The notes below the pieces were generated by a model, which was given only the letters and a program-made list of their open reading frames with translations, did not search any database and was not told where the DNA came from. Both the position numbers and the translations under genes were made by a program. Shown here piece by piece: positions 13,301 through 24,524 of a stretch of DNA of 64,000 bases. Each line of letters opens with the position of its first letter. The stretch's first letter is position 1. Source of the stretch: Psoroptes ovis (Eukaryota; Arthropoda; Arachnida; Sarcoptiformes; Psoroptidae); assembly GCA_002943765.1 (NCBI GenBank), contig PQWQ01000006.1, positions 310,001 to 374,000 of the forward strand, written 5' to 3'.

Positions 13301-16300
13301 TTGAATCAATGGATATCCTTAATATTTTTGTTTTTTATTTAGAGATATTTGATATTCTTGATTGATTTTCCGCTTTTGTTTTGTTGATTGAATGAGATGT
13401 ACTAATAATAACAATGATGAATTTAAAATTTTAAATCAGAATTTCATTTTATGAATTTTGTCTTTTTCTTTGAATTTTCATTGGCAAAAATCATTCATAA
13501 TCATAAATTTGATCAAATATTGATCGGAAAATGATTAAATTTTCTTCGCAAACTTACCTCAATATTTGCTCATGCATACTAATTAAATGCAGGCTGAAAA
13601 TGCAACACCAAAATATATTTGAAAACACTTGAAAATTAAATCATTTCTTATGATTTCGTTATATATTTTTCCTTGTCTTTGATAATTTTTCCATTTTATT
13701 TTGATTTTACATATTACAACCAAACACTGACAAAAAAAATGGCTAACAGAAATGAATCAAAAAATTTCTTCGGAAAAAAATCGAGCAAAAAAAACAATGG
13801 CCAATTAATTATTGAATCCTATTTTTTCATTGTTTTGGTCATTTTTCGTTTGTTTGTTTGTTTTGTTTTAAAACCTTTATCTTGTTGTCTTGTCCATGTG
13901 TATGAGTTTGTATGTGTATGTTTTGTCTGTCTTATCTTTTGAACAAGAAACAAAAAAAAAAAAAAAACAAAAATTGTTCTGGAGTTTTTTTCTGTCGACT
14001 TTTGAACATTTTCTGAATTGAAAAAAATAATGATAATAATCATAAATACAATTCAAGCACCAAAAACAACAACAACAAAAAACATTCAAATGTAAAATTC
14101 GAATTTGATTTCTAAGAAAAACTAAACTGAAAAAAACAATGATTTCAAATGAATGAATGAATGAATTATTGAATATGCATCACCTTTCCATCTAAAATCT
14201 ATTGGTGTGTTAGCATGTGTGTGTATGTTTGTATGTGTATTGCATGTATATGTGCTGATTATAATGTCAAGAATCTTTCATTTATTAATTTTTCAAATTT
14301 TTTTCCAATGTGGTATCCTTTGATATGATGAAATCCAAGTAAATTAATGTGATGACTGTGGTTCTCAACTATTTTTTCTTGTGAAAAATAAATAAAAATC
14401 CTTGCTTATTCATTATTCTTATGGTGAAAACATTTAGCATTTCATTGACTTTCATTGAGCATCATAGTCATTTGTATGTTTGTGTGTGTTTCGCATGTTG
14501 AATGTCAAATTATGAATTTTCAATTGTTATATTTGGGAGAAGAATATTCAATTTCATACAATAACAATAATCAACATTTACCTTGAAATACACGTGTTTT
14601 GAAAAAGAAATTCCTTTTTATTTTATTTTTCTTTCCCATCCATTCATATTCATTCGAATCGCATTGTTTATTTGTTAATGTTTTTCTTTTAAAAACAAAA
14701 TGAATGAATGAAAAATGAATAAATAAACAAACATTTTGTATTTTTACAATTCAATTCTTTGGGAAAACATGTGAAACGTGCTCGTTATTGTTGCTGTTTT
14801 TCATGTTGATGCAAACGCATTTACAATGATTGAATATGAAATATGAATATTTCAAATAACAATGTTTCAAATATGGAAGGTATTTTTGAGTGTTTGTTTC
14901 ATCTATGAATTCTCATGCACACAATTGTCTTTTCAAATACAAAAATTTCATTTTCTGGTCACGTTATCAACAACGAAATATTAAAACTTCCTTTTTGTTT
15001 GTTTGTTTAGATTATTTCATTCATTCAGTAATATTTCAAATCTGATTATTTTGTAAATCATTGTAACAATATGATACAAAAGATTTATGATATTTTTTCT
15101 TCTTTTCCTCTACTTGAGTCAATATTTCAGTGTGTGTACACAAACAATGTCCAAATATGTCTTCAAAGAGATATGATATCCAGGAGAGAGCTTGACCAAG
15201 AAATTTTCTCCGAATTCCGTAAAATAACAAATAATTCAGAAGGAAATGAAATTCCAAAATTTCTCATTTTTTCATGTATTTTTTTCGATACTACGATAAT
15301 GCATTTGAATGCGCTAATACGATATTGAATGTCCATGCATCACCCTTAAATATCAGACCTCATATAGTGAAGATAATCTGATATTATTGTAATAATATAT
15401 CGAAGAAGAAAAATCACAATGAAAATTATATCATTTATTCATTTTTTATTTGAAAAATTGATTCATATTTCAAAATGTTTTGAAAGTTTTTGTTTCGTTG
15501 GTCCAAACATATTACTCGATATGTTAACAGATATTCGCACACACACCCGATTGACCAATTGTAATGTGATAGCTTTTCTTGTAATATCAAACCGATACTA
15601 CTGGACTCTGTCCTTATTATCCGCGATGTATTAATGTTGACAAATTTTTATTTGATATGAAATCTGATATCAAATGAACTAACGATATTTCATTCATTCA
15701 AAAAATGAATTTCACATTCAAATATTAGGAAAACGTTGGAAAAATGGCAGAAATTCAATTGAATTTCAATTTTTTACCATTTTCTACACTCTTAAATCAT
15801 TCAAAATTTATGAAAATTTCTCCATTTTTTGTACATAAAATAATTATCAGCTTAAAATATTAATATTTTACTAAAAAATATCGATTTAAAATCAATTGAA
15901 TTTGAATTCAAAAAAATTAAAATCAAATTCATATGAGATTTTGTTTTTTTACATTGAAATTTGGTTTTGAAAAAGAAATCTCGAATCAAATTCAATTGAT
16001 TTCTCAATCTACACAAGAAATATTTGAAAAAAAAATTGAAATGGTGTGAGAATTTCTTTTCCTTCTTCCATCATCAATATATGATGTCTGAAGATTAAAT
16101 TCAAATTAGATGAATATCCAAAGTGATTATTTGAATTTAAATTTTGATCAATTGTTATTTGAAATAGTGGAGAAAATAACAAGTAGCCAAATTGTAATTG
16201 TTGAAAAATATAATTGAAAATTTTCCATTATTATCTCTGTGTTATTAGATAAATACATTGTATTTTATTTTATTTTCATTCATTTTTATAAACATTAAAC

Positions 16301-16700
16301 ATTAAATTATCATCCATAAATATACGATTATAAGTATCCATAAATATTATATAATAATAATAATATCTCCATTAAATAATCATTTGGGTGATGTGGTGTG
16401 ATGTGGTTGCTGCTGTGGTAACATATTTTTTTTCTTTCATTTCAAATACATGTATAGTTAATGATGTTTTGATGATCATTTTCATTTTCATTTTGATTAT
16501 TATTATTATCGTTATCATTACAATTACAATTATTATTATTTATTTATCATTATTATTATATCAACACACCAAACAATTATTGTATTGTGTGTAAACAATC
16601 ATTATTTATTTATTTGAAGAAAGCAAAAATTTATTGCATCTTCGTCGTTCAACGAAAATCAACAATTGTCAATAGTCTATTCTGGAGAAGAAATTTTTTC

Positions 16701-16722
16701 AAAAAAAAAAAAAAAAAAAAAA
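16701..16722. repeat. Poly(A) tract, 22 nt
   Basis: Uninterrupted run of 22 A. No SINE-like promoter boxes were recognised upstream. Confidence 0.9.
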
Positions 16723-17936
16723 TTCAAATAAGCTCATTTCGCACATTTGAATTGATTCAAAATGAATGAAATGATTTATTTGAACGAGATTTTCATTGGA
16801 ATTTCTTGAAATTTTTTATTTTAAAATAATTCTATGCCTTCCAATGAAGGAGATGTGTTTGATGACAAAAAAAAATTCAATTCATTCCATAATAATAAAA
16901 CAATGAATTTATCTTTGTCTGAATTTATCGTTATTATTATTCGTGTTAGTCATTTTTATCGAAATGTTCTGTTTTCTTCATCAGTATTATTCAACATGGA
17001 ATACATTCAAAATTTCAATTTGAAAAAAGTATAAGAATGAAAGAAATCGACAAAGGAAATCGTTTGTTTTAATTTTTTGCTTTGCTTTACTTTTTCTTAG
17101 ATCAAAGATTTCTTCAAGTTTTTCTTAAAGTTTAATTCCTCTCTTTATACATTCACTTTTATTATTATTATTATTATTCATATAAAAACGATATTAAAAG
17201 AAAATAATATCAAAAAAACTTGAAAAAATGAAATAAAATTCAAACGACAAAGCAATTAATCTTTTGAAGTAAATATAAGAAAATAATGAGAAGCAAAATA
17301 CAAAAAACAAAGCAAAGCAACGAAAAACTCAGCTTTAAAATCGAGCAAAACTTGACAAAAACAAAAAACTATGAAACTTGTATTTTGTTTTATGATTATT
17401 ATCGTTATTATTATCATTAGATTTCCAATGAAATAGTACAAAATACAATTTTTTTTTTTTCATACAAAATTCAAAATGTAAATCATATCATTTTTGAATT
17501 TTAAATTTTTTTTGTATATCTTACTCACTGATAATTCAAGCAAATATTGAATTATCGTCGTTGCTGCTTCTTCATCTGAAGAATATTTCAAAGAATTTGT
17601 TCATTTTTTGCTCGATATTAAAATGCTTTTTGCTTTGTCGCATGTTCATATCATTCTAAGATATTTGTTTTCTTTCAATGTTTGAATGTTTTCTTCAGTA
17701 CTTTTGAATGCTTCAACACTGACGAATATAAATCCAATTCAATACCTGAATGGTTGTTAAAAAACAAAATTTTGGAAACATAAGCAAATGAATGAATGAA
17801 TGAATGATGAAAAATCATTAAACCGAAACTTATTTATACATTTCCAGAAACAAAGCAATGGAAAATGTATTTTTTAAAAAATCTATGTATGTTTAACCAT
17901 TCGACCAAAACCAAAAAATATAAAATAGAAAAAAAT

Positions 17937-17977
17937 GAACGGATGAATGAATGAACGAATGGATGGATGAATGGATG
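17937..17977. repeat. Degenerate (GRAT)n tetranucleotide repeat
   Basis: Alternating GAAT, GAAC and GGAT units. It generates a Ser/Ile/His/Pro-rich minus-strand frame that is a repeat translation, not a gene. Confidence 0.8.
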
Positions 17978-18162
17978 TGTCAGTTAGTTGATTAGTTAAG
18001 CTCATATTTATTTTATTTATTTTTTGCTGTTCAAAAAAAAAAAAAAAAAATAAAAATGAATACATCATAAGTACATTTGTTGTAGTTGTTCAAATTTAGT
18101 CGATGATGAAATTTATGAAATTAATGAACATAAGCAACACATTTAAATTGAATGATTCTGTT

Positions 18163-18163
<1 letters not shown>

Positions 18164-18195
<32 letters not shown>
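18164..18195. repeat. Poly(T) tract, 32 nt
   Basis: Uninterrupted run of 32 T, about 110 bp from an 18-nt poly(A) tract at 18033-18050. Confidence 0.9.
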
Positions 18196-18196
<1 letters not shown>

Positions 18197-18798
18197 TTTT
18201 TGCTTGAAACAAACAAGCAAGCATAAAAATTTGTTAATTTTGATTCATTTTTCAAATATTCATCTTTCGTATTCAAACCTTTGACATTGACTTTGGCATA
18301 TTTTCAATGAAGAATGAATGAAAATAGAAAAAATATGAATTTTCAATCATTGACATGTAATTTTTTCTTTTCATTTATTTCATTGTTACATTGAATTTGT
18401 TGTTGTCAAAAAATACATGATTTTTTCTGATATCTTTGACTCCTTCAGTTAATCTGACAATCTTCATAAATGAAAAAATACTTGATCGTTGATTTTTTGA
18501 GCGTTCTCCAAAAAAAAAGAACAAAAATTCAATCAAAAATAACAAAATATCTCATTAATAATAACATTACATATTTTTTATTCATCTTTGTGCAAAAAAT
18601 AATTTTGCATATCGATTTGATAAAATCAAATCAAAATATTCTAAATCTAAAATATGATATAAAATAGTGTAACGACAACTTTCAAATTATCAATTGAATA
18701 TTTATTTCTTCCTTTGAGAACAATTCATTTTTTTACACCACGAAAGCCGAGAGTGTAGAAAAAATGATTTTCATGCTACCAGATATGAATTTTTTCGT

Positions 18799-18820
18799 TG
18801 ATGATGATGATGATGATGAT
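18799..18820. repeat. (GAT)n microsatellite
   Basis: About seven GAT units, the commonest triplet microsatellite of the window. Confidence 0.85.
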
Positions 18821-19211
18821 TATGATCACCTCTGTGATGATGATCATCATCAAAAATGAAAATCAACGACGATTTTTGATATTTTTGCCATTTTTCTCGG
18901 CTCGTTTTCGCTTGCTTGATATCAGTCAAGCATCCATTGAAAGATCAAGCTTTCATTGCGTAGCAAACAAGCAAACACAATCAAAAATATTTTAAACAAG
19001 AATTGGAGAAATTTTTTTGTTTTATTTTTCAAATTCATTTGATTGTTTGATTCGCTGTGCAGTAGCTGACGATTGATGCATGTGTACAAGTCGATGTGTC
19101 GTTATTGTCGTCGATGTATGTCCATCATCATCATCATCGTTTCGGATGGCCAAACAACAGCCAAATTTCGTAATTTTTTTTTTGAATTTTCGATTTACCT
19201 GCCATTGTAAA

Positions 19212-19245
19212 TGTGTGTGTGTGTGTGTACACACACACACACGCA
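19212..19245. repeat. Palindromic (TG)n(AC)n microsatellite
   Basis: A TG run passes directly into an AC run with its centre between 19228 and 19229. Fourteen base pairs on each side are perfectly self-complementary (19215-19242). It could extrude as a cruciform or, if transcribed, form a hairpin. Confidence 0.9.
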
Positions 19246-20160
19246 CAATAGCAATAGCGACATCGTCAACAACAATAAAAGCCTAAAGGCAAATAAAAAT
19301 TTTTTATTTTTTCAAATATTTTTGACAACAAACAACTAATTTTTCTTCTTGCTTATTTCGTCTACTTTTGAATTTATTTTTTGTCTTCTCGTTGTTGTTG
19401 TTGTTGAGAATAATTTCAAATAATGATTCTCTAAAGAGGAAAAATAATACTTGAATCTCGAAGACATCTAAGCTCGAAAGATTTTTGAAAAATCTTTTTT
19501 TTTTGAAAAATTTTAAAATTTTCCAAGAAAATTTTGAACAAAAAAAATATTCGGGGAAATCTCTTCCAAGATTTTTTAAAAGAAGAAATCTGATTCATAA
19601 TTGCAATTATTCATTGTTGCTATTGTTGTTGTTGTTGTAAGTCTGATTATCGATGTATTTCTAAATTATTATTATTACCAAAACTATGATTCCATTTTTG
19701 TACACTCGAAACTCATTGAATAAATACACATAGATACACAATGCATATACAACTTTTCCAAAAGATTAATTTTTTTTTTTTTTTTTGTTTATTTTTGCCA
19801 GAAAAAAATTGAATTGAAAGAAACGAAATTATCTTCAATGATCGAAGGGAGGAAAAAACCTTTTTTTTCCATTTGTTTTGCATAAATCTTTTATTTTTCA
19901 ATTTGTAAATGATCTATTTGTAAATCTATGTGTATACAAATATTCAAAATATCATTTGAACTTATTGATTCGGTTTCAAATGATTTATCAACCTTATCCT
20001 TATCAATTTTCTTTCGAAAACATAGGCAAATATGTATTAATAAATTCGTTCTTTGTTTTTTTTTCGTATTTTAGTCAGGTACATAATTGAAATAAGGATA
20101 AACAACAAAATATTTTAGTGTGCTGTGTGTAAAGCGACTAAGTGTCAAAATGTTACAGAA

Positions 20161-20206
20161 ATAATAATAATAATAATAATGATAAATAAATAAATAAATA
20201 AATAAA
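20161..20206. repeat. (AAT)n followed by (AAAT)n at the retrotransposon 3' side
   Basis: AAT units to about 20180, a GATA junction, then AAAT units to about 20206. Read in the sense of the retrotransposon this is (TTTA)n then (TTA)n, about 135 bp after its ORF2 stop. It may be the element's tail, the target, or both. Confidence 0.8.
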
Positions 20207-20339
20207 ATTTTGGGATTAATGATGATGCGAAGTCAATAAGACTATGGCATCAGTGTTAAAATTACAATGCTAGTGTGAAGTTATTATATTGTTCAGAAAC
20301 GATGTACTCGTATAAACAAATTTTGTGTATGTATGTATT

Positions 20340-23300
20340 TTAATGTTGTGAGTTATTGTGTATTATGTTGTGTGTGATATATTTACAGAATTGTGTGAGT
20401 TTTGCATAATTGTGTTTGTTTGTAAGTGTAATTGTATCATTAAAGAGAATTGTTCGTGTGTGTTGTGTTAGTGGACAATGTAGTAATAAGTGTAAAGATG
20501 TTTGTGTTGTACCGCATGGGCATAGTGGAGAAGTGTGTTGTGTGGGGTTAATTCTGTGGAGGAATTCCTTGAAAGGACCATGGTTTGTTATGAATGGTGT
20601 GGTGTATTTGTTTGTGTTGAAGTCTTTTGGAACTCCATTTGGGAAAAAGAATCGAAATGTATTATTTGTGTTGTGTATGTATTGTTGTAGGGTGTTCATG
20701 TCTGCGTTGTTTACTGCTTCTTTCCGTGTGTTGAAGGTGTCTGTGTGTGGTGTGTGTAGGTGATTGTATATTTTGTCTGTCAGGATAGGTGTACGGGCTA
20801 ATAGGTGAATACATGATGATGGTGTTGTCTTGTAAGCGTGTACACATCGTAGAAGAATGTTGTATTGTAGCGTATTTAATTTTTTCTTACTATTATTATT
20901 TATAAATGGGTACCATATTTCCTTGCCATAAGAGATGGCTGGGTAGATAATTGATTTATAAATGATAAGCCTCTTACGAGAGTCTATCCCTGATGTTCTT
21001 GTACAATAAGCAAATAATGCTTGTTTTATCCTCGTGCATTTTTCGATTGATTTTTGTATATGGAAATTGAAATCAATTTTATTACGGTTACGATGATGTT
21101 TAAAATAGACACCGAGAATTTTAACTGATTCGATCGGATTCACAAGTAAATTATTGAACGACAATGGGTTTCGTGAACCACTATGCAACAGTAGGACATT
21201 GGTTTTAGGTAAGCTTATTTTTAATTTAACTTTGTCACACCAATCATGTATGTTTTTAAAGCATTCAATGATATTTTTGTTCAATACTTCAATATTGGGT
21301 CCTTTAACCACAAATGTTATGTCATCGGCATATGCAATGACCTCAGAATGTTCAGAGTCATAACTCTTCAGGAAATCGTTCAATAGTAAATTCCACAAAA
21401 ATGGAGAGATTATAGATCCTTGTGGACAGCCGTTGTTGGGGCGTTTGGATACAGTCGTTGAGGAGTATTTGAAAACTATTTCTCTATTTTCTAAGAATGA
21501 TCTGATTAGCTGGATCAAGTATACTGGAAAATTGAATAAATCTAACTGTTGAATGATAGCAGGATGCCAGCAATTATCGAAAGCTCCTGAGATGTCAATG
21601 GCAATTATGGCAGCATAGCTGCAATTTTTATATTGAATAGCAGTGTTTGTTATTGTCTGTAGGGCAGTTATTGTCGATTTACCAGGCATAAAGCCATGTT
21701 GACGAGAGCTCATTATGTCATTGGATGATACATAGTTCATGAGATTTGTATTGATTATTCTTTCAAATATTTTACCGATATGAGATGTCAGGCAAATTGG
21801 CCTATATGATTTAGGTGTATAGTAGTCAGATTTGTGTGGTTTTTTTAATATGATTAACCAACTTTTTTTCCAGGATAATGGGTAGTAGCCTAATTCAATA
21901 CATTTGTTAAATATTATATTCAATATTGGGACAATTTTCGAGTTTAAATGGCTAATCATGTTATTACTGATGAAATCAGGGCCTGGAGCCTTCTTAACAT
22001 TCAATCTTTTTATTATAGATAGGATTTTGTCCTCATCGCACGAAAAGCTATCCGTATTTATCAAATTAGGTCGATAATTTCTGATTTCAGAGTTTTGATG
22101 GTTATCATTATGCTGGACATCATCTGGAAATAAATTGACCAGTAGTTCTGATATATTGTTTTTTAGTTCCAACGGAGGAACGTTAAAAATTGGTAATTCA
22201 TTCGACGTTGGATTTAGTTTGTTTTTAATTAGTTTGAATGTATGTCCGTAAGGAGACTTGTTTTCGTTTTCTTCAATAAAGGTCTTCCAGCTCAAGTTTC
22301 TAGCTTTTTTAATTTCGTAAATGTATTTGTTTCTTATTGTTGTATATATATTTTTACTGATTCTTGGTGTTGCGGTGTTTTTATGTCGAAAGTACAAATT
22401 TCTTACGTAATGAAAATGTGTCTTAAGAAGTTCAAGATGTTTGTTCCACCAGTGGTAAGGATTGTATTTTATATATTTACTTTTAGGTGGCAAGGAGGTA
22501 TATGCAGCCTCTAATATGAGTGAGGTCATGTGATCGATCACAGAATCAATTTCGTTTGTGTTTGTGATATTGATTGCTGATTGTGTAAGTAAATCAAGTT
22601 TTGTATGGTCAAACGAATCTTTGAAAGAGTCCCAATTCGCTTTTTTCTCATTGAATAGCCATGTGGAATGAATTACATTTGAAAGGAATTGATCTTTTGA
22701 GAGACAAATATCAAAGATAATGCAGTTGTGATCGGTCAGGTTCGTGCATGCAATATTTGTCCAATTTTTGATAAGGTTATGAGCTTGTGTGTTGGTTAGA
22801 GTGAGATCAATTATGCTAGAGTTGCGACAAGTTGGTGTCTTATTGTTATGAATCAACAGGTCATTATTCTGGATTAAGTTTTTGAATGTGTGACCGTTTT
22901 TATTTGTTATTTTGTCATACCATATGGTGCTACGAGAGTTGAAGTCGCCGCAAATGAATATCGGAAGATCCGAGTATTTTACGAGTAGTGATTCAATGAA
23001 GTTTATATGATCACCATTCATTTCGTTTGGACGTATGTAAAAGTTTGAGATGATTATTGGTTTTGTGTTGGTGAAAATCATTGTAGAGGTCGTATATGAG
23101 TTTGATATGTCTGGTAAGAATTTATACGATATATTTTTGCTTATGACAACTGTAGCGCAATCTGCATCAATTGAGGGTTCATGGTGCAAAATTTTACTTT
23201 TCAAGTCAAAAATAATTTGATTGCCAAATTTACATGGTTCTTGTAATAATATTAAATCTACACCAAATTTGCTAATATTGTTTTTGATTTCGTTCGTTGC

Positions 23301-23354
23301 CAAGGAACTTTTAGCTACGTTAATTTGCATGATTCGTATTTTGCTATTAGACAT
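20340..23354 (-). CDS. Retrotransposon ORF2, endonuclease-reverse transcriptase
   Basis: This enzyme would nick the target and copy the element RNA by target-primed reverse transcription. The likely start is MSNSKIRIM at 23354 (1004 aa); an upstream in-frame ATG at 23387 would add 11 aa. The ATG at 23354 overlaps the ORF1 stop, suiting reinitiation. Residues about 1-225 (from MSNSK) are an APE-type endonuclease with N in 'QIN', E in 'LLQEP', 'GDFNSRS' and a terminal 'TDH'. Residues about 430-720 are a reverse transcriptase with 'KAPGPD', 'SYRPICL', 'GFMPGKST', 'DISGAFDN', 'GCPQGSIISP' and catalytic 'YADD' (about 675-678). A C-terminal finger CX1CX7HX4C (CPCG...HLLLHC) follows at about 945-960. 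No RNase H domain is present. The last quarter is Thr/His/Asn-rich because the sense strand is A/C-rich. There are no stops or frameshifts, so it is potentially functional. Confidence 0.95.
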   Translation of the reverse strand: MSNSKIRIMQINVAKSSLATNEIKNNISKFGVDLILLQEPCKFGNQIIFDLKSKILHHEPSIDADCATVVISKNISYKFLPDISNSYTTSTMIFTNTKPIIISNFYIRPNEMNGDHINFIESLLVKYSDLPIFICGDFNSRSTIWYDKITNKNGHTFKNLIQNNDLLIHNNKTPTCRNSSIIDLTLTNTQAHNLIKNWTNIACTNLTDHNCIIFDICLSKDQFLSNVIHSTWLFNEKKANWDSFKDSFDHTKLDLLTQSAINITNTNEIDSVIDHMTSLILEAAYTSLPPKSKYIKYNPYHWWNKHLELLKTHFHYVRNLYFRHKNTATPRISKNIYTTIRNKYIYEIKKARNLSWKTFIEENENKSPYGHTFKLIKNKLNPTSNELPIFNVPPLELKNNISELLVNLFPDDVQHNDNHQNSEIRNYRPNLINTDSFSCDEDKILSIIKRLNVKKAPGPDFISNNMISHLNSKIVPILNIIFNKCIELGYYPLSWKKSWLIILKKPHKSDYYTPKSYRPICLTSHIGKIFERIINTNLMNYVSSNDIMSSRQHGFMPGKSTITALQTITNTAIQYKNCSYAAIIAIDISGAFDNCWHPAIIQQLDLFNFPVYLIQLIRSFLENREIVFKYSSTTVSKRPNNGCPQGSIISPFLWNLLLNDFLKSYDSEHSEVIAYADDITFVVKGPNIEVLNKNIIECFKNIHDWCDKVKLKISLPKTNVLLLHSGSRNPLSFNNLLVNPIESVKILGVYFKHHRNRNKIDFNFHIQKSIEKCTRIKQALFAYCTRTSGIDSRKRLIIYKSIIYPAISYGKEIWYPFINNNSKKKLNTLQYNILLRCVHAYKTTPSSCIHLLARTPILTDKIYNHLHTPHTDTFNTRKEAVNNADMNTLQQYIHNTNNTFRFFFPNGVPKDFNTNKYTTPFITNHGPFKEFLHRINPTQHTSPLCPCGTTQTSLHLLLHCPLTQHTRTILFNDTITLTNKHNYAKLTQFCKYITHNIIHNNSQH

Positions 23355-24492
23355 TTTGTGTTGACGCAGTGTGTGTGACAATGTCATGATTGGGTCCTGA
23401 ATAATTTGTTTTGTTGATAAGTCTATTTGTTTGCTGTTGGTAAATCGGACAATTGTTGTTGTTGGGTAGATGATTGTGTGATGAGTTTTTATGATGAGAG
23501 TGTACAGAGCAATTTACGCACTTTTGAATTTTAGAGCACTTGTGATTTATTCCATCACCTTGGCCGCAGCATTTGCATATTTTCGGGTTTTTACAGATTC
23601 TGGTGTTGTGATCAAAACTGAAGCAATTCTGGCATTGTCTCACCAAGATTTTGTTTTTGACAATAATTTTTTCATAGTTAGTATATAAGTATCCTTGTTT
23701 CATAATAGTTTCGTAAAGATGTGGATTAACTCGCATAACAATATCCTGGCAATCGGTGTTTGATTTCATTGCGAATAAGACCAACATTTTATTTTCGCAG
23801 TTTGCAAGGATTGGATTGAGATTAGGATCACATATGATTTGTGGAATAACGCTTAAGCTATTTAATTTCGAGACAGATTTTAAGACAATAGTAGGATCAA
23901 GTTTTCTGGATTTATGTATAGATGCGTTGGTAGATAATGGTGTCAAAACGTTGAAATCACTGATGATTTGATCTACATCTTCAGTTGACGGTATTTTAAT
24001 CACAGCACCTTTATTTGTTTTTATGATTTTGTTGATTTTTATGTTATTGTTTCTGTTTCTGATGAGATTTAATGCTTCATATGTTTCCTTTACCACGGTA
24101 GCTGGATTGATGTTATTCTTAGCAGATACTACAATTGTTTCTTCGGTGGTGTTGTTTTTGTTTTTGATTAATTGCTCCGTTGATTGGGCTTTCATTATTT
24201 GTGCAAAAGAAATATTTGATCCGTTATTTTTATTTTCATTATTAGCAATGATTTTTTCGATTTTGTCTACCAAGTTGTCGTTTACTGATTTTGACTCTAT
24301 GGCTAAATTCAATGCCGACGATATGTTGATTTTGATTTGTTTTCCGATGTTTTGTAAATCACTGATGAAAACATTACTAAGTTGTTTGTTCTTGGATGAA
24401 GATTTTTCAAGTAGAGCCTGAAAAATTTGATCTATTAGATTAAAGGCGTTGACTCTGAATGTATCGATTTGATCCAGAGTTTGGTCATCCAT
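23347..24492 (-). CDS. Retrotransposon ORF1, gag-like nucleic-acid-binding protein
   Basis: 381 aa starting MDDQTLDQIDTFRVNAFNLI. The protein should bind the element RNA and form the ribonucleoprotein. The N-terminal half is Asn/Lys/Ile-rich and without a recognised motif. The middle (about 150-280) resembles the RRM-like gag region of jockey/R1-type elements ('VIKIPSTEDVDQIISDF', 'MKSNTDCQDIVMRVNPHLYE'). The C-terminal part (about 285-355) has cysteine/histidine knuckles: one canonical CX2CX4HX4C (CQNC...), a second with unusual spacing (CKCC...NHKC) and a third of the CX2C...H...C type (CVNC...NCPIY). It ends eight bases into ORF2. Base usage in the element sense favours A and C over G. The next in-frame Met lies far downstream, so the first ATG is the likely start. 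Confidence 0.85.
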   Translation of the reverse strand: MDDQTLDQIDTFRVNAFNLIDQIFQALLEKSSSKNKQLSNVFISDLQNIGKQIKINISSALNLAIESKSVNDNLVDKIEKIIANNENKNNGSNISFAQIMKAQSTEQLIKNKNNTTEETIVVSAKNNINPATVVKETYEALNLIRNRNNNIKINKIIKTNKGAVIKIPSTEDVDQIISDFNVLTPLSTNASIHKSRKLDPTIVLKSVSKLNSLSVIPQIICDPNLNPILANCENKMLVLFAMKSNTDCQDIVMRVNPHLYETIMKQGYLYTNYEKIIVKNKILVRQCQNCFSFDHNTRICKNPKICKCCGQGDGINHKCSKIQKCVNCSVHSHHKNSSHNHLPNNNNCPIYQQQTNRLINKTNYSGPNHDIVTHTASTQNV

Positions 24493-24503
24493 CTCGATAC
24501 AAG

Positions 24504-24524
24504 TTGTTCCAAAAATAGGAACAA
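24504..24524 (-). promoter_or_regulatory. Hairpin just upstream of retrotransposon ORF1
   Basis: In element sense, TTGTTCC, a 7-nt loop, then GGAACAA: a perfect 7-bp stem ending 12 bases before the ORF1 ATG (24492). It would lie in the 5' UTR. A role in translation or packaging is possible but unsupported. Confidence 0.4.

Larger units (their letters stand above)
13301..20150. other. Gene-free AT-rich stretch before the retrotransposon
   Basis: No host gene recognised. It carries homopolymer tracts (A22 at 16701-16722, A18 at 18033-18050, T32 at 18164-18195), GAAT/GGAT repeats at 17788-17806 and 17937-17977, a (GAT)n run at 18799-18820 and a GT/AC palindromic microsatellite at 19212-19245. 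The frame at 15071-15328 (85 codons) has fairly balanced residue usage but no recognisable motif or splice context, so it is not called. Confidence 0.6.

Noticed and set aside
13343..13364. Sequence resembling miR-190 (AGATAT...TTGATATTCTTGATTG)
   Set aside because: It lacks two bases after the seed and has no complementary arm nearby; animal miR-190 also lies in a different gene context. Treated as chance in AT-rich DNA.
15071..15328. 85-codon frame with balanced residue usage
   Set aside because: No recognisable domain, no splice context, and a competing frame on the opposite strand.
20410..20763. 117-codon plus-strand Cys/Val-rich frame
   Set aside because: Antisense shadow of LINE ORF2 in its A/C-rich sense region.
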